Of a stretch of DNA of 12,098 nt, positions 1-9,120 are shown piece after piece. Positions within the stretch are counted from its first letter, which is position 1; the number at the start of each line of letters is the position of its first letter. Below the pieces are notes generated by a model, which was not told where the DNA came from, made no database searches, and saw only the letters and a program-made list of their open reading frames with translations. Both the position numbers and the translations under genes were made by a program. The DNA is from Temnopleurus reevesii (lineage: Eukaryota > Echinodermata > Echinoidea > Temnopleuroida > Temnopleuridae): assembly GCA_036244855.1 (NCBI GenBank), contig BQKZ01000321.1, positions 192,448-204,545 on the forward strand, in the 5' to 3' direction.

Positions 1-175
1 TTTTTTTTTTTTTTTTTTTTTTCAGCTCAGCCGGGGAGGGAAGGGGGGCGCCAAAATTTTTGCTCAGCCCCCCGGGGGGGCGCCAAATTTGAGGTAAGGA
101 AATTTTTTATTTTGGTTGTCAGCTTAGCGGGGAGGGGCGGGGGTGCCAAATTTTGGCTCAGCCCCCCGGGTATGA
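1..175. repeat. Poly-T plus duplicated G/C-run repeat
   Basis: The window opens with 22 T. A segment of the form CAGCTCAGCCGGGGAGGG, then GGCGCCAAAATTTT, then GCTCAGCCCCCCGGG (about 23-77), recurs 97 bp later at about 120-170 in diverged form. Both copies pair G runs with C runs and contain NGCGCCAAATTT-like blocks. On the minus strand the unit ends in poly-A, as a retroposed tail would, but no coding or pol III box is seen. Just right of it, GGTGCGCGCCTG (about 184-195) faces CAGGCGCACGCC (about 239-250) as an imperfect inverted repeat. I do not recognise the family. Confidence 0.55.
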
Positions 176-264
176 AAATCCTGGGTGCGCGCCTGCCAAC
201 CAAAGTCAGTTTGTGACTGTCCCAAACAGCTTGATTTCAGGCGCACGCCACGACGCGCAGTCAT

Positions 265-1255
265 CTTCTCACTTATTTTGTTATGACGTAGCAGCCTTGT
301 CAATTTGCCGATCTTGTAACTTTGTGATGGTACAGAATATACATATTTTGTATGCTATACGTATTCAGTTAGAACTTATGCCACTTGAAATCGACATAGG
401 ACGATGGAACTGAAATATAAAATTATTTGATTTTGATTTGATTTGACAAGTCCAAGTCGAATGTGCATTGCTTGTCGCAATGCACACATTTTTCTTGTGA
501 TGACGTAGCGGTTTGGTCAATTTGCCGATCTTGTAAATTTGTGATGGTGAAGAGTATACATATATAGTTTTGAAATTTTGCCATTTCAAATCAATATTGC
601 ATGATTGAACCAAAATAATCACGGCAATTTGAAATGAGTCCAAGTCCAATGTGCATTTGCAACAAGCAATTTACACATTTTTGTTGTGATGACATAGCTT
701 GGTCATTTTGCCGATCTTGTAAACTTATGATGGGAAAGGATATACATATTTTGTATGATATACGTATTTAGTTAGAACTTATGCCACTTGAAATCGACAA
801 AGGACGATGGAACAAAAATAATCATGGCAATTTTAAATGAGTAAAATTCTAATGTGCATTGCGACAAGTAATTTACACATTTTTCTTGTGATGAGGTAAC
901 ATCTTGGTAAATTTGCCGATTTAGGAAATTTATGATAGTAAAGAGTAAACAATAATTAGCTTGAAATTTTGCTAGTTGAAATCAATAATGGATGATGGAA
1001 CACAAATAATCACGTTAATTTGAAACGAGTTCAAGTAGAATGTACATTGCAACAAGTAATTTCCGCATTTTGTTTGTGATGACCTAGCTGTTTGGTCATT
1101 TTGCCAATCTCATGAATTTATCACGGTAAAAATATGAGTATGTAGTTATAAATCTTGCCAGTTGAAATCATCATCGGACGATGGAACAAAAGAAATAACC
1201 ACGTTAATTTGAAATCAGTGCAAGTCCAGTGTGCATTGCAAATAGAAATTTACAC
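265..1255. repeat. Degenerate tandem array, unit about 190-217 bp, about 5 copies
   Basis: A block reading roughly TTACACATTTTTCTTGTGATGAC, then TTGGTCAATTTGCCGATCTTGTAAA, then GCCACTTGAAATCGAC, then GATGGAAC, then AATTTGAAATGAGTCCAAGT and GTGCATTGC occurs five times. The TGAC/TGAG anchor falls at 284, 501, 690, 892 and 1080, giving spacings of 217, 189, 202 and 188. Copies are clearly diverged, by point changes and small indels, so the array is old. The short open frames here are broken and not conserved between copies, so no protein is indicated. The first copy is the most divergent on its left side. The unit size suits a satellite or minisatellite derived from a mobile element. Confidence 0.85.
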
Positions 1256-2040
1256 AGAATATGTCCGTTTTCGCGAAAAATTCCCGAAAATAACAATGAG
1301 AATGATGATAATAATTATGAAAAGGGTTTCAAGCCATGTGTGAATGCGAATTATCATGAGTTTGATTTAATCAAATTTCTTTTTTTCTTTTTAAATCAAA
1401 TACCAAAATATAAATTGGCATTGCGAGTCGCGTGGTTAGGCATTCCATACCACTTCTATTTAACATTTCAATGAAATTTATGCGGAAACCACAGTATGTT
1501 GATATTCAATTCGCAGTCTGAAACCTATCCAACAAAGCTAATCATTGTAATCCGGGTAATTAAGTAGCTCTGGATCAAATATTCTCCACACCCCATGATT
1601 AGCAAATGGTTAACGTCTTAAACTGGGGGAATTTGAGCTCGTCTTCTTAAACCATGAACACACTAGTGTTCTTGTTTAAAATTTGTGTTTATTTCCACGT
1701 AGGACGGCCTCAAACACATAATGGCCATTTTGTAATGTGCAAAAGATTAAAGAGTGCTTGTTACCATGGTAATTCAAAGGCTTGTTCAGTGAAATTCGAT
1801 CTAGTCATATTTGCTGAGGGTATTTTTATTGCCTGACGAAGTCTAGCGATATCAGTCGAAACGTCGTAACATATCATGTACGTTTGTGTGTCGGAGAGAA
1901 AACTGATTAATACCGATTAACGTTCGGCCGGGCAACCTCTACGTCCAATGTGTCACTCAAAATGGCGCCCGATCACTGACCTGCATATCAGTTAGCCCGA
2001 AAAATAGCGTCATAATAGTGGCATAATTTTATTTGACTTA
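1256..2040. other. AT-rich stretch, no gene seen
   Basis: I find no exon, RNA gene or clear transposon here. Short open frames lack any recognisable domain. The only structured signal is a hammerhead-like motif at about 1834-1866, listed separately. Confidence 0.5.
1834..1866 (+). other. Possible degenerate hammerhead-like / Penelope-associated motif
   Basis: The strand reads CTGACGAAGTC, a short variable stretch, then CAGTCGAAACGTCG. It has the order of the hammerhead core (CUGANGA, stem II, GAAA) and is flanked by GACG and CGTC, which can pair. An extra A after CUGANGA and a poor stem II argue against catalytic activity. Hammerhead motifs are known in Penelope-like elements, and a similar motif occurs on the minus strand at about 9978-10009. 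This is a tentative relic call. Confidence 0.25.
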
Positions 2041-2309
2041 TCATGCAAACATCACACACGCACACTGATAACTGCATTGAAATTGATTACACGGTATCAT
2101 AGTACAAATCTGCTTACAAAAACACACGCACACCCACGTAAGTGGCTCTACACACCCACACACATACCCATCCCATACACACAAACATACACACACACGC
2201 CCTTGCGCAAACACACATACAAAGTCATCAAAGGCACGAAAACGCTCGCGCACAATTGCACATACACACCTATAACAAAGGTGAACACACGCACACGTGT
2301 AAAATATAA

Positions 2310-2314
<5 letters not shown>
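2041..2314. repeat. Degenerate CA-rich simple sequence
   Basis: Irregular CACACA/CATACA-type sequence with scattered interruptions leads into the pure dinucleotide tract. Long open frames on both strands here are products of the repeat (Cys/Val on one strand, Thr/His on the other) and are not genes. Confidence 0.7.

Positions 2315-2365
<51 letters not shown>
2315..2365. repeat. (AC)n microsatellite
   Basis: About 25 uninterrupted AC units, so likely polymorphic in length. Confidence 0.97.
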
Positions 2366-2369
<4 letters not shown>

Positions 2370-2702
2370 AAGGTCCTGTAGAATACAGGGCAATATGTCA
2401 CATCATGCATTCATATGTAACATGCCATGCAAACTAATGCTAACTGAAATATGGTTCGTTCCATGATGGATAGATGTAAAACGGATGGGATGAACCATAA
2501 CATGCGTTAACTCCAGGCATACAAAAGTAAAAACGGGTATTTTTTGTACATCATAATTCTCGCAATTAGAAGGGAAAAAAATGATATCTCTGTACTTTGT
2601 TCTAAATGTGAAACAAAGCTAACCAACAAATTTCCTGGATATCATATTGAGATTTTGTCATTTTACCTTGAATGTAAAATTATTTATTGGGACGCCTATT
2701 AT
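2366..2702. other. Spacer, nothing recognised
   Basis: AT-rich sequence between the AC tract and the outer foldback. No open frame, RNA gene or repeat that I can support. Confidence 0.5.
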
Positions 2703-3275
2703 CATTTGCACTGAGGATGGTAACTTCATCCAGATAACGCTAATCTGTGCCAATGTGCTGGACTTGCAAAACTAATTTGCTGGACTAGCAAATCAGGCTA
2801 ACTAATCAAGATAAAGCAAGTATGATCATCTGAAGCGAGCAGCACTATTTCAAGCGACTAGCTTTCTGTTAGCTAGTCCAAGTAACATAGACTAATTCCC
2901 AGAGTTACATAACATGAGTCACGCATGCTGGACTAAGGCCTGCGTCACACCTTTGCGTTTTTAGTCTGCGTCGGCCTAGCGTATTTGGAAATGAAAAACG
3001 CTCCCTTGACGGACAGCATACGCAGCTCAGACGGTGGACTAACGTTCGGGTTGCGCTCAACGAGCGTACGACGAGGGTCAGCCCACGGCATGACCTGCGT
3101 CTTTGTGCGTCAAGGGAGCGTTTTTAACTTCCAAAAACGCTCGGCCGACGCAGGCTAAAAACTCAAAGGTGTGACGCAGGCTTAAGAAAAGTTAGCCCAC
3201 CTTGTTAGTCCATCAAATTAGTCCATATAAGCATCATTGGTTGTGGATTAGCTTACATTTCTCAGTGTGAAATGC
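2703..3275. mobile_element. Outer foldback element interrupted by a second foldback
   Basis: The left side (about 2703-2808) and the reverse complement of the right side (about 3186-3274) share an ordered series of blocks: CATTT, CACTGAG, ATGTAA-like, GCTAATC, CCAATG, GGACT-AATTTG-TGGACTA and GGCTAACT. The left arm has an extra insertion of roughly 15 bp (about 2722-2737). Inside the left half, GACTAGCT (2856-2863) and AGCTAGTC (2871-2878) form a perfect 8-bp hairpin. No transposase is encoded, so this would be a non-autonomous element. Arms are much more diverged than those of the inner element, so the outer one is older. No convincing target-site duplication was found. Confidence 0.6.
2938..3181. 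mobile_element. Foldback/MITE-like element, copy 1 (74-bp terminal inverted repeats)
   Basis: A 74-bp arm at 2938-3011, starting GCCTGCGTCACACCTTTG, is matched by the reverse complement of 3108-3181 with six mismatches in my alignment by eye. The central loop of about 96 bp holds GGTGGACTAACGTTCGG and shorter internal inversions. The element has no coding capacity. It is related along most of its length to the copy at 10973-11211. The two arms are still about 92% alike, so the insertion is fairly young relative to its host palindrome. TAAG-like sequence occurs at both edges, but the target duplication is not resolved. Confidence 0.88.
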
Positions 3276-5219
3276 ATTAAAACCTGCCGATCTATGTCTA
3301 TTAAAGAAGTGTTTTAGATTGGGACCATGGATCAAGTCAAATTATCTTAAATGGGTTAAAATTCAAGGGATGCGTTTACACTAACCGCTCGGCACACTCC
3401 GTTTAGATCTGGATCTTCGTTTAACAGTCCCAGTCTTTTTGAGGGTCTTTACCCGGGGGTGGACCCGCGGCTTGTTAGTTGGCTTGAGCGCTTTCTTTTC
3501 CCGACTCTGACCTATGGGGAAAAATAAAACAAATATGGCCCGCTTCGTCATTAAAAAAAAATCGTTGTTGGTCCATGTAAAGATTTTACAAATTTCAAAT
3601 GGCTTCCGATATATGAAACTATTTTATTGCAAAGATAAAAAATTCACCCCATTATAAAGAAAAAATGACAGCGAGCATTGCGTGATTTGTCTCAAGGAAA
3701 AATATGTCCTGCCTTTGCAGTTATACGCTTTGCCCTGGACAGATTTTATTTTCTCTGTATTTCTGTATATTTCTGTCATGTCTGATGTATTGCTCGATGT
3801 TCTTTATAACTTATTCCTTTATGTCACTAAAGTGATACAAAATCAAATTTGGATGCCCTCTTAGGCAATTTTTGAAGTGTCAGTTGGTCGAAGAAAAGGT
3901 TGTTTTTTAATTAATTTTCCTTTCATCTTTGGAACTCAATTCACTCAATTCAGAAGGGAATGAAAAGCAAAAAAAAAAAAAAGCATCTGAAATGTCTTTT
4001 AATTTCATATATCACATGTTTATTTTATTTTTTGAATATTTTTTCTGTTACAATTCAATTCTAGTTCAAAGCAAAAATAAATTAAATAAAAAAAGGTTTC
4101 GGTCGGACAGTTTTTAGAGGGTTGGTCGCGGTGGAGGGCATCCAAAGAAAAGACATTTTATAATATCACGGTGCTCATTTAGGTTTGTAATACGTTCGTA
4201 TGAACCTACAAGTTATGATTAAAATTAATCCATCCCACCTTTTCAAAGTAGCTTTAAAATCTTGAAATAACATTCTACAAAAGAAAATCTGAACTAATAC
4301 AAATAAACAAATAAAATTACGAAACCGTTCCGAGTTGCAATTCTTGTAGCACATATACCGAAACACTGACGTCATGAGTGCACGCTGTTAATTTTTTTTT
4401 TATTCTATGTCCGAAATGTCGGCGATGAATTGCGCCCTCTAATTGTTGTGACGATCATACTTTAAAATGGTTTGCAGTTGATATAACACAATATTGCTTT
4501 AACCAGAACCCGTAGGAGTATATCATTTCTGTTACCATTAAAATTCGCTTTTTTTATATGCCTGAAGTTATGGCATATGATGGCTATATCCCAGCAATGT
4601 TTTATTGATTAACGTTATTTGGCTTCATAGGGAAATGAAGTGAAACGGTGGACGGATATGCAAATGAAATGACTGTCAACTATTATTGTTCTAATGAATA
4701 ATGAAACAAAACCAATGTGATACCCCCCCCCCCTTATTCTTGATATATTTTCAGAGATGCCAACCACTACGTAATAATTGGATCCGAAATGACAAAACAA
4801 ATACCGGTAAGCAAGTGGGTCATAATTTATGTCCCCTTGAGAGATTTGAGAAAGGTTTCAACATGAAATCCCCGATTTCAGTACTTGTGCGAAACGAGAG
4901 TGTAACACACAAATGGTTAAACAAATGAGAATATGCATCAGCACTAGCAATGATAGCGCGTTTCAAAATTGGTAGACGGAAGAAATTCAATAGTGGACGG
5001 TAGAAAACGTACACGCAGCTGATGTGTGCAGTAAAGGAAAAGTGCGCAATTGATGCGCGTATAATTTATCGGGAAATAAGATGTGTACTCGTTTTCTACT
5101 ACCCAAAAGTCTCCGTCCACAAATCACCCTAAATTTCCGTAATGGTTGGCAGTCTGGCATTTTTCTAGAGTATGTTTTGGATTTTGGGTATGCAGGAATG
5201 TAAGAGAAGTCGCACTTAC
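3276..5219. other. AT-rich stretch left of the gene exon, no exon found
   Basis: The gene's donor at 5219 means that this is probably intron, with the next exon either here or beyond the window. I looked for minus-strand acceptors followed by open coding sequence and could not support one. The sequence contains an A run (about 3969-3982), an 11-base C run (4723-4733) and small hairpins only. Short open frames have no recognisable domain. Confidence 0.5.
4723..4733. repeat. Homopolymer C(11)
   Basis: Eleven consecutive C, likely to vary in length and prone to assembly error. Confidence 0.9.
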
Positions 5220-6273
5220 AGATCAGAGGTGTCGCCGCAAAGTTCTGCATCTTCTGCGACGGCGTCTCATAGTCCGAGGTCAAACTACACGTTTCCAGTG
5301 AAGACACTTCCGGGAGGTCATAGATATGCCTCAGGTTCTTCCTACGCGTTGTAAAGAACTTTGTGTGCATCCGACTCAGGAGGGACTTCTGCGTACCGGA
5401 CTTGGCTGCTTTTGATTTGGAGGTATTGTTGCGGGAGAGAAAGGATTTGCCTCCTTTTGATGCTTTGGATGTTTTCCTGAATCTTCCTTTGCGTTTTGAG
5501 GCTTTGTTCTCGGCGTTGAGGACATCAACGCGTTCTTGTTCCAGCCTCTCTGCTTCTTCCCGTTCTTCTTGAAGACGTTGCGCTTCCAGCATCTCTCGTT
5601 CGCGTTGGTCATCAAAGTTTACAATGGATTGAGTCACTAGGGAATGCACGCTAGGTCTCCGACGCGCTTTCGGTTGCGCCAACCGCTCAACGTTGCTGTT
5701 CCCCAAAGTTCCTCCACAGTGAATCGTCCCATTGTTCTTACGGAAGATAGTCGCGGTGTGCTTCGGCGTCCGCCCGAGAGTCTTCGACCCCGAGAAGACA
5801 CGCGGATCTGGGTAATCCACAAAGTTACTGTTCTTTGTTGTCGACTTAACCGTCGCTATGGAGGGCATAACCGGTTGCGGCGCCACAGAGGGCATCACGC
5901 TGATACCGCGTGCGAAACTTGACCCCGGTAATGTCCTTCCGGGTGAACGTTCTCTGTCCGTGACATTGGCGTGTCCGTTCGCGAGCACGAGCGTATGCTG
6001 ACTTGTGTTCCGCTGTCGACTGAGGTCATTGGTCGTCTTGGATCGATCACGCGTCGTGGACGTGGCAACGGATGGCATGACCCCAATGCCCTTTGACCTG
6101 TGAATCACGTGTGAAGCTTTATAATTTTCTACAAAAGCGTGAGGGGAATCTCGATGTGGTTCTTCATAGCCTTCACCGATTGGCACGGTGGTTGGAGACT
6201 TTGGATTTGTGACGCACGAGGGTGGTGGACTAGGCGGCCGTGGCTGACGTCGGTCTGCACGTAACTTCTTCAC
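5220..6273 (-). CDS. Internal coding exon, unrecognised basic coiled-coil protein
   Basis: This is an internal exon of a minus-strand gene. It opens after a TATATTTTGCAG acceptor (intron ends at 6274) and closes at a consensus GTAAGTGCG donor (5219-5211). Its 1054 nt give 351 codons plus one base, so it ends in phase 1. The product starts VKKLRADRRQ, continuing the coiled coil of the preceding exon, followed by a Pro-rich run (PRPPSPPPS). A polar linker carries VMPSVA at exon residues 65-70 and 126-131 and VMPSIA at 135-140. A Glu/Arg-rich helix, probably coiled coil, lies at about 221-257, followed by a Lys/Ser/Thr-rich basic block (about 258-314) and a conserved-looking KNLRHIYDLPEVSS. No signal peptide, membrane segment or catalytic motif is visible. 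GC content and codon use contrast with the AT-rich flanks. The reading frame stays open on both sides of the splice sites (6306 to 4987), but those edges are intronic by the splice signals. The composition suggests a cytoskeletal or scaffold protein. That is inference only; I do not recognise the family. Confidence 0.85.
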
Positions 6274-6726
6274 CTGCAAAATATAAACGTTGAGGTATAT
6301 TATCACTAGCCAATTTTTTTTAATTTTTTAAATGAGTCGTTTTTAAGAAACCTTTAAGTTGGGGTCGTGCTCTAGGACGCCCTAGATCATTGCCTTATTT
6401 CATTCAAATTAAAGTGAGAACTTTTTGGAAATATACAAGCTTATTGCGAGGACGTGCACTCAGATAGTAAGCAAACTAGATGTATATTAATTTTTTGAAT
6501 TCATGCTTCGAAAAGTGCTGGTAACATAACCCCATTTAAAAACACGCCTAGATATCGCTTCATCCATGATGACATTAAAGTTTCTGCAGGTAAATTTCGA
6601 ACTTTATTTTATAGTTTTTTTCTATCCTGGGAGCGTGTCCAATTTGGCACACAAAAGGAATCTAGGACACATAACAGTGCCCTTCTGTACTAGCGCCATC
6701 TTGTGGCTATAAGCAGCATAGCTCAC
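6274..6726 (-). other. Phase-0 GT-AG intron between the two exons
   Basis: This 453-bp AT-rich intron runs on the minus strand from GTGAGC (6726) to TTTTGCAG (6274). All frames contain stops, including the frame continuing from the upstream exon, which stops at about 6622. Its length is a multiple of three, but the stops rule out in-frame retention. No repeat or RNA gene is seen inside it. Confidence 0.75.
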
Positions 6727-6826
6727 CTCTTGTTCGAGAATCGAGACTTTCCTCTCGGCGAGGTTCGCCCGGTCGTTGGCTTTCTGTAGCATCTCATCAT
6801 GAACTTTCACGGGAATCATGTTCAGA
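6727..6826 (-). CDS. Internal coding exon upstream of the large exon (same gene)
   Basis: This 100-nt exon is bounded by a polypyrimidine tract plus CTGCAG acceptor (intron ends at 6827) and a GTGAGC donor (6726-6721). It carries one base of a split codon, then 33 codons reading LN-MIPVKVHDEMLQKANDR and on to SILEQE. It ends on a codon boundary (phase 0), exactly matching the phase-0 acceptor at 6273. Joining the two gives an uninterrupted, heptad-like charged helix (SILEQE followed by VKKLRADRR), which strongly supports the pairing. The internal ATG at 6819 could be the start codon if the upstream part is 5' UTR, but the clean acceptor just before it and the open frame across it make an internal exon equally likely. 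No exon further upstream (right) could be identified within the window. Confidence 0.72.
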
Positions 6827-6898
6827 CTGCAGAAGAAACAAAAAAAGAGATATTTGTCAATTTCCCAAAATAAAATTGATAAGGGAGAGACATTGCTA

Positions 6899-6979
6899 TA
6901 GAAGGAGAAAGACAGGAAGAGAAAGAGAGAGAGAGAGAGGGGGAAGGGAGGGAAACCGAGAGGAGGAAGGGGTGGTTTG

Positions 6980-7021
<42 letters not shown>

Positions 7022-7125
7022 GAGAGAGAGGCTATAGAAATTGAGAAAAAGACGGAGGAGAGAAATAGAGCAGGAGAAGCCGTAGAAATGGACAGAGAGG
7101 GAGAGGGGATGGGAGAGAAGGAGCA
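6899..7125. repeat. Polypurine GA-rich tract with (AG)n core
   Basis: Almost pure purine on the plus strand for about 225 bp, with an uninterrupted AG tract at about 6983-7018. It lies about 70 bp upstream of the acceptor of the 100-nt exon on the minus strand, where it reads as polypyrimidine. The long open frame opposite it (Ser/Leu repeats) is an artefact of the repeat. Confidence 0.93.
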
Positions 7126-7186
7126 TGTATTTTGTTAAACATTAGAAACTTTCTACTCGGCCAGGCTAGAAGGAAATATTTTTACT

Positions 7187-7226
7187 GTGTTTGTGTGTGT
7201 GTGTGTGTGTGTGTGCGTGTGTGTGT
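7187..7226. repeat. (GT)n microsatellite, slightly interrupted
   Basis: TG dinucleotides with a TTTG and a TGCG interruption, followed by a G run. Confidence 0.93.
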
Positions 7227-8650
7227 TTTGGGGGTAGGTGATTGGGTACGCATTTAACGTCAAAATTCGCCATTAAGAGTAACTTATCATTTTATATGTG
7301 TAGAAGATACACACAATTGATTTTCAATGACGTAAACAAAAATATTTTTACTAGCATGACCTCTATCAGAAAACGGGACACAACCTTTCATTTTATAAAT
7401 CAAAATAACATCATCTGTTGGAAACAGGAAATTGAAGTGAATTAAATCTAACAAGATCTAAATTATTCCAATATGCATGCAAATCAGTCCATCCAGTCAT
7501 TTTGATTAGTTTTTGGAAACTATAACTTTAAAGCAATATCGTTAACAATTACAGGAAATAGAAGTATGAAATGACGCAATCGCAGAGAAGTTGTGCCAAT
7601 GATCGTCAACAACCATTATGATATTATACCCAAGAGAAGAAACATTTTTTATACTTTTCATTTTTCTGTTGTGCAGTCTCATGAGGACCCGATCTTGTTG
7701 CGACTTTGTGATCAATCAAATAACAACAGTTTTGTTTCATAAATTTTTAAAATATTGATTGAGATATCAAATCTGATATACTGATTCATGATTCAAGATT
7801 TATTTTAAGCATTTCATTTTTAATAAATAATATAAGTATGTAAAACATTTTTTGTTAATATAAAAAGTAACAATTATGTAATTGTGAGAGAGAGAAAAAA
7901 AAAAGAAATTGGGAACCGGCAAGTCGCAATGCTTGTTAGACTTTGGTCTTCAGAAATGAATATTTATTTAAGCATATGCATAAATAATTCAATTACATTA
8001 ACACAGAAAAGAAGAAGACTTTCCAATTTCGAGGCCAACATTTTCACTGTTTTAGCATTTCGCATTTCCAGGGCTTGATGGACATGTTATATAGAATTAA
8101 ACCATGGAATTCATTGATTAAACTCATCCCGATGTTGCCTCTTAAATGGGTTGCCAAAAAGATATCCGCCCAATTACGAAACCCAGCAACATAACTTCTA
8201 TTTATATCGAGTATTTATAGCTTTTGGAGATGACCGGAAATTTGATTGCTTTATTGACGCGAATGTTGGCAAATGTTTCCAGCTTGTGCATTTCATCTGA
8301 CCATGATGATCTGTTTAATATCAACAATTATTAATGAATTCGATTGGATGACAATATTATAATTCTTCAAGATTATTTTTAGAAATTGTCTTTGGATGAT
8401 GCATCATGTCATTGTCACATAATGAATCTAGAAGAGGGGTGAAGAAAATTCCATGACGCTTAACGTGTTCAAACGCGATAAATTTATGCTCGAACACTGA
8501 ATTATACGACAAAATGCATTTTTAACGTCTACTATTAAAGGATAGGTTTATAAATGTGCACTGTTAACCTATGTATTTCAACTCTGTTTGGTCAAAAGCA
8601 CGTTTGAACGGTTAATTAGTTCTGTGAAGCTGAAATAATAATCGTGGTCT
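7227..8650. other. AT-rich stretch, no gene or named repeat seen
   Basis: This holds no exon-like GC rise, splice-bounded open frame, RNA gene or clear inverted repeat. It is either intronic or 5' flanking DNA of the minus-strand gene. Confidence 0.5.
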
Positions 8651-8654
8651 ACTT

Positions 8655-9080
8655 GAATGAGGAAAAACCAGATGACCAAATTTTGAAAATTTCAGTAAAA
8701 TAGGACAACTATATAATTCAAAAGTTAAGAATTGCTGCCTCCGTGCGATCGGCGATATTGTCGGAAGCTGTGACGTCATGTCGGACAACTCCTCTTCCAC
8801 TCTGTATACAAAATTTCACACTTCCATTTTTTTTAGAAGTCAATAAAATGTTGGATTTTTAATTGATGATTGCATTCCCTTATCGATTCTGCATGTATTT
8901 TGAAAAGAATCATGGTGAACCCTGAATGAGGGGTTGTCCGACATGATGTCACATATTTCGTCGATGTTGCCGATCAGCGGCAGTGATCGTCATAATCTCT
9001 GTGAATTTGAAAATTATAACTATTGAACTGATTGCTCGATTTTCGATTTTGCTCAAATGTTCACAGTCAGTTCATCTGAT
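8655..9080. mobile_element. Foldback/MITE-like element, second family
   Basis: A 21-bp block at 8769-8789 (TGTGACGTCATGTCGGACAA plus C) matches the reverse complement of 8933-8953 with one mismatch. Similarity continues outward on both sides: CTGCC, GATCGGC and TATAATT blocks, then CAGATGA near 8672 and the complementary TCATCTG near 9073. The arms are therefore roughly 100-130 bp and gapped, around a spacer of about 143 bp. The sharpest conservation is the inner TGACGTCATGTCGGACAAC block, which includes a CRE-like palindrome. There is no coding capacity. Outer limits are approximate. Confidence 0.65.
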
Positions 9081-9090
9081 TTTTTTTTCA

Positions 9091-9120
9091 TTCAATTTGA
9101 ATTGAATTGAATTGAATTTA
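9091..9120 (-). repeat. Pentamer (ATTCA)n 3' tail of the LINE
   Basis: The plus strand shows four units of the TTGAA/ATTGA type. On the minus strand they follow the LINE 3' UTR and precede the insertion edge. Short tandem 3' tails instead of poly-A are typical of CR1/L2-type non-LTR elements. Confidence 0.65.

Noticed and set aside
265..1255. CRISPR array
   Set aside because: The repeats are long (about 190-217 bp), diverged and contiguous with no unique spacers, and the DNA is eukaryotic in character.
2041..2466. Long open frames on both strands in the CA-rich region
   Set aside because: The repetitive Cys/Val and Thr/His products are generated by the dinucleotide repeat.
4368..4378. TGACGTCATGA as a promoter CRE site
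   Set aside because: A single short palindrome with no nearby gene start or other promoter element; expected by chance and also common in repeats here.
5172..5922. Plus-strand open frames opposite the large exon
   Set aside because: They are antisense shadows of the GC-richer exon, with no domains and no splice support.
4987..6306. Taking the full 439-codon open frame as one uninterrupted protein
   Set aside because: The first 11 codons read through the acceptor TTTTGCAG and the last 77 follow a consensus GTAAGT donor. Their composition changes abruptly to non-coding style. Only 6273-5220 is treated as exon.
6896..7126. Ser/Leu-rich open frame on the minus strand
   Set aside because: It is translation of the GA tract; simple-sequence artefact.
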